From positions 496,001-560,000 of the forward strand of contig NZ_CP070977.1 in NCBI RefSeq assembly GCF_018417535.1: a DNA stretch of 64,000 nucleotides, written 5' to 3'. The translations under genes were made by a program, and so were the position numbers. The stretch's first letter is position 1. Every line of letters begins with the position of its first letter. Positions 17,159 to 26,461 of the stretch are shown piece by piece. Source of the stretch: Burkholderia pyrrocinia (lineage in GTDB: Bacteria > Pseudomonadota > Gammaproteobacteria > Burkholderiales > Burkholderiaceae). The notes under the pieces are model-generated. The model had not been told where the DNA came from, made no database searches, and worked only from the letters and a program-made list of their open reading frames with translations.

Positions 17159-18326
17159 GCGCACGCTCCGTCGTCGCGGCGCCCGCGATGCGCACGGGGT
17201 CGCCGTCCGCGAGCGAATCGGGCGGATTGTCGATCACGCGGTCGCGGGCCGCGAGCCCCGACGCGATCTCGACGCGCGTACCGAGGTCGGTCGCGATCGA
17301 TACGTTGCGCAGCCGCGCATGCCCGTTCGCGTCGAGCACGGCGACTTGCAACCCGTCATGGCGAAAGATCAGCGCGCTGGCCGGAACCGTCAGTGCATGC
17401 GCGGTATCGGCCACCGCGATGCGTACCTGCGCATATTCGCCCGGGAACAGCGTGCCTGCGGGGTTGGCGATCGAGAACTGCGCGAGCAGCGTGCCGGAAG
17501 CAGGATCGATCGACTGCGCGGAATCCGCGAGCGTGGCGTCGAACGTCGTGCCCGGGCGCTCGGGCACGGTCAGCGCGACGTGCATGCCCGCCCGGATCGC
17601 GCCCGCATCGTCTTGCGGCACGTGTACGTAGAGCCGCAGCCGCCGCGCGTCCGAGACAGTGAACAGTTCGGCGCCGTTGCCGCTGCCCGCGTCGATCAGT
17701 GCGCCAACGTCGGTCTTGCGGGCGGTCACGACACCGTCGAACGGCGCGGTGAGCCGCTTGAACGATTCGAGCGCCTGGAGCCGACGCACGTTGGCGGTGC
17801 TTGCCGCGACGGCCGCGCGTTTGGCGTCGAGGTCGCTGCGCTTCTCGTCGGCCTCCTGCCGCGAGACGGAGTCCTGCGCGAGCATCTCGGCCCAGCGTGC
17901 GGCCGTGACGGCCGCAAGGCGCTCGTTCGCGCTCGCGCTCCGCAGGTCGGCGCGTGCCTGCTGCAACTGCTGGTCGAGATCGGGCGTGTCGATCGACGCG
18001 AGCAGCTGGCCGGCCCTGACGTGCGCGCCGATATCGGCGTACCACGCGTGCAGGTAGCCGGGCACGCGCGCGTAGATCGGTGCGTCGACATATGCATCGA
18101 GGCGGCCGGGCAGCACGAGCGCGTCGGCGGCGGCAGGCTGCGGCGCAACCGTCGCGACGGTCGGGATCGCCTGCTGCGCGGTCCACGCGGCGACCGCGCG
18201 CGCATCGTGTGCGCGTGCGACGAGGCCGGCTGCCGCGGCGGCGAGCGCGGCGATCACGCCCGCGATCGCGAGCGGCTTCAGGTAGCGCGGCGTGCCGGAA
18301 GGACGGATTTCGAATTCAGTGGACAT
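17151..18326 (-). CDS. RND efflux periplasmic adaptor (membrane fusion protein)
   Basis: A 391-residue adaptor linking the permease to the outer membrane channel. It has an uncleaved N-terminal anchor (about 18-42), a biotinyl-lipoyl hairpin motif (VPGYLHAWYADIGAHVRAGQ), a coiled coil around 110-165 (DLDQQLQQARADL ... DEKRSDLDAKRAAV) and FDGVVTARKTDVGALI re-entering the lipoyl fold. A beta-barrel follows (LYVHVPQDDAGAI). GGGAG precedes the ATG. It overlaps the permease gene by 11 bp at its start and the outer membrane factor by 8 bp at its end. Confidence 0.92.
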   Translation of the reverse strand: MSTEFEIRPSGTPRYLKPLAIAGVIAALAAAAAGLVARAHDARAVAAWTAQQAIPTVATVAPQPAAADALVLPGRLDAYVDAPIYARVPGYLHAWYADIGAHVRAGQLLASIDTPDLDQQLQQARADLRSASANERLAAVTAARWAEMLAQDSVSRQEADEKRSDLDAKRAAVAASTANVRRLQALESFKRLTAPFDGVVTARKTDVGALIDAGSGNGAELFTVSDARRLRLYVHVPQDDAGAIRAGMHVALTVPERPGTTFDATLADSAQSIDPASGTLLAQFSIANPAGTLFPGEYAQVRIAVADTAHALTVPASALIFRHDGLQVAVLDANGHARLRNVSIATDLGTRVEIASGLAARDRVIDNPPDSLADGDPVRIAGAATTERAHG

Positions 18327-21300
18327 GTTGCTCTCCCGGAGTGAGGGACAAGGATTCGGAGCGGGGCGCGCGATCGCGCCGGTGGACGAGGCTGAACACG
18401 ACGGGCACGAACACCAGCGTCGCGACGGTCGCGCAAAGCAGGCCGCCGATTACCGCACGGCCGAGCGGGGCGTTCTGTTCTCCGCCGTCGCCGAGACCGA
18501 GAGCCATCGGCGCCATGCCGATGATCATGGCGAGCGCCGTCATCATCACGGGCCGAAAGCGCGTGAAACCGGCCTCGAGCGCTGCGACGGCCGCGTCGGC
18601 CGTGTGTGCGAGCCGTTCGCGCGCGAAGGTCACGACGAGGATGCTGTTCGCGGTCGCGACACCCATGCACAGGATCGCGCCCGTCAACGCCGGCACCGAC
18701 AACGGCGTGCGTGTGACGAACAGCATCCATACGATGCCGGCGAGCGCTGCGGGCAGTCCGCTCACGATCACGAACGCGTCTCGCCACGAGTGGAAGTTCA
18801 CGACGATCAGCAGATAGATCAGCAGGACCGCACCGGCGAGGCCGGCGAGCAGCCCGCCGAATGCGCTGTTCATCGTCTGCACCTGGCCACGCACGGTTAC
18901 GCGCGATCCCTTCGGCAGATCGACTGCGCTCGCCCGCAGCACGCGGTCGATGTCCGTGCTGACCGCACCGAGATCGCGGCCCTGCGTCGTTGCGAAAATG
19001 TCGAACAGCGGCGCGATGTCGTAGTGCGACACGACCGCGTCGGTCTGGCCGCGCACGATCGTCGCGAGGCCGCCGAGCAGTTGCGGGGCGCCCGCGCGGC
19101 CCGTGACGGGCAGCGCGCGCAGGTCCGACAGCGACGTCATCCGGTACTGCGGCGTCTGCGCGACGATCGGATAGGACACGCCGTTGTGCGGATCGAGCCA
19201 GTAGGTCGGCGACACCTGGCTCGTGCCGGACAGGCTCGCCACCACGGCATTGGTGACGTCCTGCTCGGTGATGCCGAGCTGCGCGGCGCGTGCGCGGTCG
19301 ACCGATACCGTAAACTGTGGATAGGTCGACGCCTGTTGCACGCGCGCGTCGGCGACTCCCGGCACCGTCCGGATGCGCCGCAACAGCTCGGTCGCATAGG
19401 CGCGGTTGGCGGCACGGTCGGGGCCTGTCACCTGCACGTCGATCGGCGCGGGCGCGCCGAAATTGAGGATCTGGCTCACGATGTCGGCGGGCAGGAACGC
19501 GAACGTCACGCCCGGGAACGCGTGCGGCAGCACGGTGCGCAACCGCTTCACGTAGTCGGCCGTCGGCGCGTGGTCGCCCGTGAGCGACACGAGGATGTCG
19601 CCGTCCTGCGGGCCGATCGTGCCGCTGTTGCTGTACGTGAGGTTGATCCCGCTGTTCGGCAAACCCATGTTGTCGACGATGCTCGCGAGCGAGTGCGGCG
19701 GCACGACGCCGCGCACCGTGCGCTCGACGCGGTCGAACAGTGCGGCCGTCTCCTCGATGCGCGTGCCGATCGGGGCGCGAACGTGGATCGCGATTTCGCC
19801 CGCGTCGACCGACGGGAAGAAATTGCGGCCGAGCCACGGCACCAGTACGAACGACAACGCGACCGCGGCGAGGAACAGCATGACGAAGCGTGCGCGGTGG
19901 GCGAGTGCGAGGCCGAGCACGACGCGGTAGCCTGCACACAGTGCCGCGAAGCGGCGTTCGAATCCCTGCTGGAACGCAACGAGCGGATTGCGCGCGCGTG
20001 ACGGCGGGAACGGTGCGCCTTGCGGCGCGAGCACAGCCGCCGGATGCGCGGCATGCGGTCTCAGCAGGTAACGGGCCATCATCGGCACGAACGTGCGGGA
20101 CAGCACGAACGACGCGATCATCGCGAAGATCACGGCTTCGGCCATCGGCACGAACAGGAAGCGGGCCACGCCGTCGAGCAGCAGCATCGGTACGAACACG
20201 ATGCAGATGCACAGCAGCGACACGAAAGCCGGCGCGACGATCTGCGACGCGCCGTCGAGGATCGCGCTGCGCACGTCCTTGCCCTGTTCGAGATGCCAGT
20301 TGACGTTCTCGATCGTGACGGTCGCATCGTCGACGAGAATGCCGACGGCGAGCGCGAGCCCGCCGAGCGTCATCACGTTGAGCGTCTCGCCCGCGGCGGC
20401 GATCGCGGCGATCGCCGCCAGCACTGCGAGCGGAATGGACGCGGCGATGATCAGCGTCGAGCGCCAGCTGCCGAGGAACAGCAGGATCATCGCGGAGGTG
20501 AGCGCGGCGGCGATCAGGCCTTCGCGCGCCACGCCGCTCACGGCGCCCTTGACGAACACGGACTGATCGCCCATCACGACGAGCCTGAGCGACGGCGGCA
20601 GCGTTGCCTCGATGCGCGGCAACTGCGCCTTGACGCCTGCGATGATGTCGAGCGTCGACGCCGAGCCGCTTTTCAGCACGCTCATCAGCACCGCGCGGCG
20701 GCCGTCGACGCGCACGATGTTGCCCTGCGGCGGAAAACCGTCGCGGACGTGCGCGACGTCGCGCATGAAGATCACCGCGCCGTTCACGGTCCGGATCGGC
20801 AGCGCATTGAGTTCGTCGATCGTCAGCGGACTGTCGTTGAGCCGGATGTTGTATTCGAAGCGGCCGATCTTCTGTGTGCCGGCCGGGATGATCTGGTTCT
20901 GCTGCGCGAGCGCGGTCGCGACGTCCTGCGCGGACAGCCCCTTCGCCTGCAGCGCCCGCGGATCGAGGTCGATCTGCACCTGGCGCACCTTGCCGCCGTA
21001 CGGCGACGGAATCGCGACGCCCGCGACCGACAGCAGCTGCGGCCGGATCACGTTGGTCGCGTAGTCGCCGAGCTGCTGCTCGTTGAGCGTGTCGCTCGTC
21101 AGCGCAAGCTGCAGCACGGGTACGGTCGACGCGTTGTAGTTGAGGATCTGCGGCGGCGTGGTGCCGGGCGGCATCTGCTTGAGCACGGTCTGCGAGATCG
21201 ACGTGACCTGTGCCGTGGCCGTGCGGATGTCGACGCTCGGCTGGAAGAAGATCTTGACGATCCCGAAGCTGCGGAACGACTGCGACTCGATGTGCGCGAC

Positions 21301-21534
21301 GTCGTTGACCGTGGTGCCGAGCGTGCGTTCGTAATACGTGACGATGCGCCCCGACATGTCGGCTGGCTGCAGGCCCGCGTAGTTCCACACGACGCTGATG
21401 ACCGGAATCCGGATGTCGGGGAAGATGTCGGTCGGCGTGCGCAGCGCCGAGAGTGGTCCCGCGATCAGGATCAGCAACGCGAGTACGATGAATGTGTAGG
21501 GGCGCGCGAGCGCGAGTCGGACGAGTTTCAGCAT
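18316..21534 (-). CDS. RND multidrug efflux permease
   Basis: A 1072-residue inner membrane proton antiporter, first gene of the three-gene efflux operon. It has 12 helices, two large periplasmic loops and the internal duplication usual for the family. The proton-relay aspartates are present in TM4 (LAVGILVDDATVTIENV). TM1 ends LRTPTDIFPDIRIPVISVVW, and TM10-11 include VPALTGAILCMGVATANSILVV. Sequence character is nearer the MdtB/C-like or metal-type branch (NYAGLQPADMSGRIVTYYERTLG) than AcrB; the substrate cannot be told. Translation is coupled to the adaptor. The upstream 297 bp (21535-21831) separates it from a divergent small gene. Confidence 0.93.
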   Translation of the reverse strand: MLKLVRLALARPYTFIVLALLILIAGPLSALRTPTDIFPDIRIPVISVVWNYAGLQPADMSGRIVTYYERTLGTTVNDVAHIESQSFRSFGIVKIFFQPSVDIRTATAQVTSISQTVLKQMPPGTTPPQILNYNASTVPVLQLALTSDTLNEQQLGDYATNVIRPQLLSVAGVAIPSPYGGKVRQVQIDLDPRALQAKGLSAQDVATALAQQNQIIPAGTQKIGRFEYNIRLNDSPLTIDELNALPIRTVNGAVIFMRDVAHVRDGFPPQGNIVRVDGRRAVLMSVLKSGSASTLDIIAGVKAQLPRIEATLPPSLRLVVMGDQSVFVKGAVSGVAREGLIAAALTSAMILLFLGSWRSTLIIAASIPLAVLAAIAAIAAAGETLNVMTLGGLALAVGILVDDATVTIENVNWHLEQGKDVRSAILDGASQIVAPAFVSLLCICIVFVPMLLLDGVARFLFVPMAEAVIFAMIASFVLSRTFVPMMARYLLRPHAAHPAAVLAPQGAPFPPSRARNPLVAFQQGFERRFAALCAGYRVVLGLALAHRARFVMLFLAAVALSFVLVPWLGRNFFPSVDAGEIAIHVRAPIGTRIEETAALFDRVERTVRGVVPPHSLASIVDNMGLPNSGINLTYSNSGTIGPQDGDILVSLTGDHAPTADYVKRLRTVLPHAFPGVTFAFLPADIVSQILNFGAPAPIDVQVTGPDRAANRAYATELLRRIRTVPGVADARVQQASTYPQFTVSVDRARAAQLGITEQDVTNAVVASLSGTSQVSPTYWLDPHNGVSYPIVAQTPQYRMTSLSDLRALPVTGRAGAPQLLGGLATIVRGQTDAVVSHYDIAPLFDIFATTQGRDLGAVSTDIDRVLRASAVDLPKGSRVTVRGQVQTMNSAFGGLLAGLAGAVLLIYLLIVVNFHSWRDAFVIVSGLPAALAGIVWMLFVTRTPLSVPALTGAILCMGVATANSILVVTFARERLAHTADAAVAALEAGFTRFRPVMMTALAMIIGMAPMALGLGDGGEQNAPLGRAVIGGLLCATVATLVFVPVVFSLVHRRDRAPRSESLSLTPGEQHVH

Positions 21535-21831
21535 CGGCGAGGTCTCCGCCGGCGCGGGGCGCCGGCCTGTCAGCGAGGTGCCGAAGCGTGGCGGGAACCC
21601 GGTTCGGCTCGCGCAGTGTGCGTGGCGCCGCTTAACGCCGGGCGCGGACCAGGATGAAAGATGTTTTAGGAAAGCCCGCGGTGAGGGCGGGGCAGGCGCC
21701 GATTGTTACAAGACGTTAGCGCACGCTTCCCGTTGCGATGCCGCGCATCAGTTCTTACAAACTTGAAATATGCGGAGACGGCCCTGGCAGTTATAGTCGA
21801 ATCACACATGACACAACCAGAAGAGGAATCC

Positions 21832-22194
21832 ATGAAGACCTTGCGTGTTGCCTCGCTCTTGAGCGGTATGACGGCCTTGCTCGTGTCGGGCGCAGCAATG
21901 GCGGGAGTCAATGTCGGGATCAACGTCGGCGTGCCGGCACCGGTTTACGTCGCGCCCGCGCCCGTGTATGCGCCGCCGCCTCCGCCGGTCATCTATCAGC
22001 CGGCGCCCGTGTATGCACCTGCGCCCGTGTATGCGCCGGCCCCGGCGATCATAATCGGCTGGCACGGCGACCGCTACTGGGACGGCCGCCGCTACTGGGG
22101 CCGCGACGAGTGGTATCGCCGCCATGGTCGCGGCTGGGGCGGCGATCGCGATCGCGGTCACTGGGATAATGGCCGCCACAACGGCTGGCGCTGA
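21832..22194 (+). CDS. Small exported YXWGXW-type repeat protein
   Basis: A 120-residue secreted protein. The signal peptide (MKTLRVASLLSGMTALLVSGAAMA) is followed by a Pro-rich section with repeated APVYAP units (about 38-75) and a Trp/Arg/Gly tail (WHGDRYWDGRRYWGRDEWYRRHGRGWGG), as in the small YXWGXW repeat proteins of Burkholderia. The start ATG follows AGAGGA with good spacing. It is transcribed divergently from the RND operon. No function is established; the composition suggests an envelope or exposed structural role. Confidence 0.75.
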   Translation: MKTLRVASLLSGMTALLVSGAAMAGVNVGINVGVPAPVYVAPAPVYAPPPPPVIYQPAPVYAPAPVYAPAPAIIIGWHGDRYWDGRRYWGRDEWYRRHGRGWGGDRDRGHWDNGRHNGWR

Positions 22195-22240
22195 TCGACA
22201 CGCCGCGCACGCGCGATGCGTGCGCGTTGTCCGCTCGTGA

Positions 22241-22269
22241 AGAAACCGCCCGCGTGGCGGTTTTCTTTT
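22241..22269 (+). terminator. Rho-independent terminator
   Basis: AACCGCC (22244-22250) pairs with GGCGGTT (22256-22262) around CGCGT and is followed by TTCTTTTG. It lies about 50 bp after the repeat protein stop and ends that single-gene unit before yejA. Confidence 0.7.
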
Positions 22270-22335
22270 GGCTCGCAGGATTGAATGGGTAGAATCGTCC
22301 CACGTTACACCCCTCATTCGACCGACAGGGCCTCT

Positions 22336-24219
22336 ATGACGAAGGGTTCGCCCCTGGCCGCCGCCGCGCGCGTCCGCTTCGGCGCGCTGCGTGCCGTACG
22401 GGCCACCGGCCGCGTTGCCGCGGTGTTTGCGATACAGGCGGCGCTGGCCGCGACGGCCGCGCACGCGGCCTACGCCATTGCGCAGTACGGCGAACCGAAG
22501 TATCCGCCGGGCTTCAAGCATTTCGACTACGTCAACCCCGACGCGCCGAAGGGTGGCACGCTCGTGCTCGCGAACCCGAGCCGGCTGACGTCGTTCGACA
22601 AGTTCAATCCGTTCACGATGCGCGGCAACACCGCACCGGGCATCGACATGCTGTTCGAGAGCCTCGCGACCGGCAACTCGGACGAACCTGCGTCCGCGTA
22701 CGGGCTGCTTGCCGACGACATCGACATCGCGCCCGATCGCCGTTCGGTCACGTTCCACCTGAATCCTCGCGCGCGTTTCTCGAACGGCGATCGCGTCACG
22801 GCCGACGACGTCAAGTTTTCGTTCGACACGCTGAAGAGCAAGCTGGCCGCGCCGCAGTTCGGCGCGTATTTCGCGGAGATCGCGAAGGCGGTGGTCGTCG
22901 ATCCGGCCACCGTGCGTTTCGAGTTCCGCAGCGCGAATCGCGAGCTGCCGCTGATCGCCGGCGGCGTGCCCGTGTTCTCGCGCAAGTGGGGATTGCGCGC
23001 GGATGGTTCGCGCATCCCGTTCGACCAGCTCGCGTTCGAGCAGCCGATCGGCAGCGGCCCATACCTGATCGAGCGTTACGACAACGGCCGTAATATCACG
23101 TACCGGCGCAACCCCGCATACTGGGGCGTCGACCTGCCGGTGCGGGTCGGCACCAACAACTTCGAGCGGATCGCCTACAAGCTCTACGGCGAAGGTGTTG
23201 CGCGGCTCGAGGCGTTCAAGGCGGGCGAATATGATGTGCTCGTTGAGAACATCGCGCGCAATTGGGTACGGCAGGATATCGGCAAGCGCTTCGACAGTGG
23301 TGAGTTGATCAAGCGCGAGTTTCGGCAGCACAATGGCGCGGGCATGCAGGGTTTTTTCATGAACCTCCGCCGGCCGTGGTTTCGCGATGTGCGTGTGCGT
23401 CAGGCGCTCGATCTCGCGCTCGACTTCGAATGGCTGAACCGCCAGGTGTTCTATGGTGCCTATACGCGCCTCGACAGTTATTTCGCCGACACCGACTTGC
23501 AGGCGACCGGTCTGCCGGGGCCGGGCGAACTCAAGCTTCTCGAACCGCTGCGTGCGCAACTCGATCCGGCCGTGTTCGGCCCGATGGTCGTGCAGCCGAA
23601 CACGAACCCGCCGAATTCGCTGCGCGCGAACCTGCTGAAGGCGCGTGCGCTGCTTGCGCAAGCCGGCTGGACCTATCGCGACGGCGCGTTGCGCAATGCG
23701 CAAGGAGAGGCCTTCACGTTCGAGATCCTCGACGACGCGGGTTCCCCGTTCAAGGGGATCGTGGCCGCTTACCAGCGCAATCTTGCTAAGCTCGGAATCG
23801 AGGCGCGCTTTCGGACGGCCGATTTCGCGCTGCTGCAGAAACGCCTCGACGCGTTCGACTACGACATGACGCCGGTCCGCTACATTGGCGTGCAGGTGCC
23901 GGGCGCCGAGCAGTTCTCGCGTTACGGCAGCAAGTTCGCCGACGAACCGGGCTCCGACAACATCATCGGGCTGAAGTCGCCGGCCGTCGACGCACTGCTG
24001 CACGCGCTCGGCGCCGCGCAGACGCGCGACGACCTGCTCGACGCGACGCACGCGCTCGACCGCGTGCTGATGCACGGCTACTACGCGGTCCCGCAGTGGT
24101 ACAGCACGACGCACCGAATCGCGTACAAGCGCACGCTCGCCTATCCGCAGACGCTGCCGCTGTACTATTCGGCCGAGGGCTGGGTCGTGTCGACGTGGTG
24201 GGCGAAACCCGCTCACTGA
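22336..24219 (+). CDS. yejA: Peptide ABC transporter substrate-binding protein (YejA type)
   Basis: A 627-residue family 5 extracellular solute-binding protein: signal sequence about 1-42, then PKYPPGFKHFDYVNPDAPKGGTL, a characteristic YejA opening, and YLIERYDNGRNITYRRNPAYWG in the core. The length matches YejA rather than the shorter DppA/OppA. In the Yej system it delivers oligopeptides (microcin C and murein peptides in relatives) to the membrane components. ATG 22336 follows CAGGG and gives a complete export signal. It is 52 bp upstream of yejB and first gene of yejABEF. Confidence 0.9.
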   Translation: MTKGSPLAAAARVRFGALRAVRATGRVAAVFAIQAALAATAAHAAYAIAQYGEPKYPPGFKHFDYVNPDAPKGGTLVLANPSRLTSFDKFNPFTMRGNTAPGIDMLFESLATGNSDEPASAYGLLADDIDIAPDRRSVTFHLNPRARFSNGDRVTADDVKFSFDTLKSKLAAPQFGAYFAEIAKAVVVDPATVRFEFRSANRELPLIAGGVPVFSRKWGLRADGSRIPFDQLAFEQPIGSGPYLIERYDNGRNITYRRNPAYWGVDLPVRVGTNNFERIAYKLYGEGVARLEAFKAGEYDVLVENIARNWVRQDIGKRFDSGELIKREFRQHNGAGMQGFFMNLRRPWFRDVRVRQALDLALDFEWLNRQVFYGAYTRLDSYFADTDLQATGLPGPGELKLLEPLRAQLDPAVFGPMVVQPNTNPPNSLRANLLKARALLAQAGWTYRDGALRNAQGEAFTFEILDDAGSPFKGIVAAYQRNLAKLGIEARFRTADFALLQKRLDAFDYDMTPVRYIGVQVPGAEQFSRYGSKFADEPGSDNIIGLKSPAVDALLHALGAAQTRDDLLDATHALDRVLMHGYYAVPQWYSTTHRIAYKRTLAYPQTLPLYYSAEGWVVSTWWAKPAH

Positions 24220-24271
24220 ACCGCGCCGGTCCTTCGTCCAACCCAGCCTACCGATCACGAGTCGACGCCCT

Positions 24272-25315
24272 ATGTGGAGCTACATCCTCAAACGCCTGCT
24301 GCTGATGATCCCGACGCTCGTCGGCGTGCTGACCCTCACGTTCGCGGTGATCCAGTTCGTGCCGGGCGGCCCGGTCGAACAGGCCGTGCAGGAATTGCGC
24401 AAGGGCGCGACGGAGCAGGGCGCGGTGCCGTTCGGGATGCGTGCGCACACTGGCGTCGACGCGCAGCAGCTCGCGCAGCTCAAGGCACTGTACGGTTTCG
24501 ACAAGCCGCCGCTCGAGCGCTACTGGCTGATGCTGAAGCGCTTTGCGCGCTTCGATCTCGGCGACAGCTACTTCCGCCACCAGAGCGTGTGGTCGCTGGT
24601 CGTGCAGAAGCTGCCCGTGTCGATCAGCATCGGGCTCTGGACGTTCTTCCTCACGTACCTCATATCGGTGCCGCTCGGCATCGCGAAGGCGGTGCGCAAC
24701 GGTTCGCCGTTCGATGTCGCGACGAGCCTGGTCGTGCTCGTCGGCTATGCGATTCCGGGCTTCGTGCTCGGCGTGCTGCTGCTCGTGCTGTTCGGCGGCG
24801 GCTCGTTCTGGCAGCTCTTTCCGCTGCGCGGCCTCACGTCGGACAACTTCGCCGAGCTGTCGCTCGTCGGCAAGGTGCTCGACTACCTGTGGCACATCGC
24901 GCTGCCGATCACGGCGTCGGTCGTCGGCAGCTTCGCGGTCATCACGATGCTCACGAAGAACGCGTTCCTCGACCAGATCCGCCGGCAATACGTGCTGACC
25001 GCGCGCGCGAAGGGGCTCTCCGAGCGCAGCGTGCTGTGGAAGCACGTGTTCCGCAACGCGATGCTGCCGCTGATCGTCGGCTTCCCGGCCGCGTTCATCG
25101 GCGCGTTCTTCACCGGCAGCCTGCTGATCGAGACGCTGTTCTCGCTCGACGGCCTCGGGCTGCTGTCGTACGAGTCGGTCGTGCGGCGCGACTATCCGGT
25201 CGTGCTCGGCACGCTGTACCTGTTCACGCTGATCGGGCTCGCGACCAAGCTGATTTCCGACCTCTGCTATGTGTGGGTCGACCCGCGCATTCAATTCGAC
25301 AACCTGGAGCGCTGA
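24272..25315 (+). CDS. yejB: Peptide ABC transporter permease (YejB type)
   Basis: A 347-residue inner membrane permease. It opens MWSYILKRLLLMIPTLVGVLTLTF (TM1), the standard start of this family. The EAA-type loop that contacts the ATPase lies around YVLTARAKGLSERSVLWKHVFRNAMLPLI, and the protein ends PRIQFDNLER, typical of YejB. It works with YejE to form the channel. A 16-codon frame (25317-25367) bridges the gap to yejE. Confidence 0.93.
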   Translation: MWSYILKRLLLMIPTLVGVLTLTFAVIQFVPGGPVEQAVQELRKGATEQGAVPFGMRAHTGVDAQQLAQLKALYGFDKPPLERYWLMLKRFARFDLGDSYFRHQSVWSLVVQKLPVSISIGLWTFFLTYLISVPLGIAKAVRNGSPFDVATSLVVLVGYAIPGFVLGVLLLVLFGGGSFWQLFPLRGLTSDNFAELSLVGKVLDYLWHIALPITASVVGSFAVITMLTKNAFLDQIRRQYVLTARAKGLSERSVLWKHVFRNAMLPLIVGFPAAFIGAFFTGSLLIETLFSLDGLGLLSYESVVRRDYPVVLGTLYLFTLIGLATKLISDLCYVWVDPRIQFDNLER

Positions 25316-25316
25316 C

Positions 25317-25367
25317 ATGAAACAGTCCGTCCGCATGCCTGGCGTTACCGGGCGAGGGTCGCGATGA
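25317..25367 (+). CDS. Possible 16-codon coupling frame between yejB and yejE
   Basis: ATG 25317 begins one base after the yejB stop, and this frame's own TGA overlaps the yejE ATG (ATGA). The frame (MKQSVRMPGVTGRGSR) would carry ribosomes from yejB to yejE. It may be chance; there is no separate Shine-Dalgarno. Confidence 0.25.
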   Translation: MKQSVRMPGVTGRGSR

Positions 25368-26461
25368 ACCGGGCCGTCGTGTCGTCCCGCATCGACGCGG
25401 CGCGCGCGCGCGTGTCGCCGTCGCCCGCGCGCCGCGTGTGGCAGCGCTTCAGGCAGCAGCGCCTCGGCTACTGGAGCTTCGTGATCTTCGTCGTCGCCTT
25501 TGCCGCGAGCCTCGCGGCGCCGCTGTGGTCGAACGACAAGCCGCTCGTCGTGCGCTACGACGGTCAGACCTATTTCCCGCTGTTCCAGACGTACCCGGAG
25601 ACGACCTTCGGCGGCGATTTCCCGACGCCGGCCGACTATCTCGATCCGTATGTGCGCAAGCGGCTCGAGGCGCCCGGCAACTTCGTCGTCTACCCGCCGA
25701 ACCGCTACTACTACGATACGCTGAACTACTTCTCGAACGTGCCGAACCCGGCGCCGCCGTCGCGCCAGAACTGGCTCGGCACCGACGCGCAGGGGCGCGA
25801 CCTGCTTGCGCGGCTCGTGTACGGGTTTCGCATCTCGGTCGAGTTCGGGCTGATCCTGACCGTGATCGGTACGCTGCTCGGGATCGCCGCGGGCGCCGTG
25901 CAGGGCTTCTTCGGCGGGCGCATCGACATCGTCGGGCAGCGGCTGATCGAGATCTGGAGCTCGCTGCCCGAGCTGTACCTGCTGATCATCTTCGCGTCGA
26001 TCTTCGAGCCGAGCTTCCTGTTGCTGATCGTGCTGCTGTCGCTGTTCGGCTGGATCGGGCTGGCCGACTACGTGCGCGCGGAATTCCTGCGCAACCGCAC
26101 GCAGGACTACGTGCGCGCGGCGCGTGCGATGGGGCTCACGAACTGGCAGATCATCTGGCGCCACGTGCTGCCGAACAGTCTCACGCCGGTGATCACGTTC
26201 CTGCCGTTCCGGATGAGCGGCGCGATCCTCGCGCTGACGAGCCTCGATTTCCTCGGGCTCGGCGTGCCGCCGCCGACACCGAGCCTCGGCGAGCTGCTCG
26301 CGCAGGGCAAGGGCAACCTCGACGCATGGTGGATCTCGCTGTCGACGTTCGGCGTGCTGGTCGCGACGCTGCTGCTGCTGACCTTCATGGGCGACGCGCT
26401 GCGCAACGCGCTCGATACGCGGATCGCCGATTCGGTGCGCGCGGCGGGAGGCCAGCGATGA
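25364..26461 (+). CDS. yejE: Peptide ABC transporter permease (YejE type)
   Basis: A 365-residue second permease. It has a cytoplasmic N-terminus with a helix WSFVIFVVAFAASLAAPLWSN, a YejE-type periplasmic insertion (about 60-135) rich in Tyr and Pro, then FRISVEFGLILTVIGTLLG and the EAA loop VRAARAMGLTNWQIIWRHVLPN. The start follows GCGAGGG. The stop overlaps the yejF start (ATGA), which implies coupled translation. Confidence 0.93.
   Translation: MNRAVVSSRIDAARARVSPSPARRVWQRFRQQRLGYWSFVIFVVAFAASLAAPLWSNDKPLVVRYDGQTYFPLFQTYPETTFGGDFPTPADYLDPYVRKRLEAPGNFVVYPPNRYYYDTLNYFSNVPNPAPPSRQNWLGTDAQGRDLLARLVYGFRISVEFGLILTVIGTLLGIAAGAVQGFFGGRIDIVGQRLIEIWSSLPELYLLIIFASIFEPSFLLLIVLLSLFGWIGLADYVRAEFLRNRTQDYVRAARAMGLTNWQIIWRHVLPNSLTPVITFLPFRMSGAILALTSLDFLGLGVPPPTPSLGELLAQGKGNLDAWWISLSTFGVLVATLLLLTFMGDALRNALDTRIADSVRAAGGQR

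Noticed and set aside
18278..21388. A 1036-codon frame overlapping the RND permease in another frame
   Set aside because: Arg/Ala-rich composition without motifs; the true permease frame has TM4 aspartates and coupling to the adaptor.
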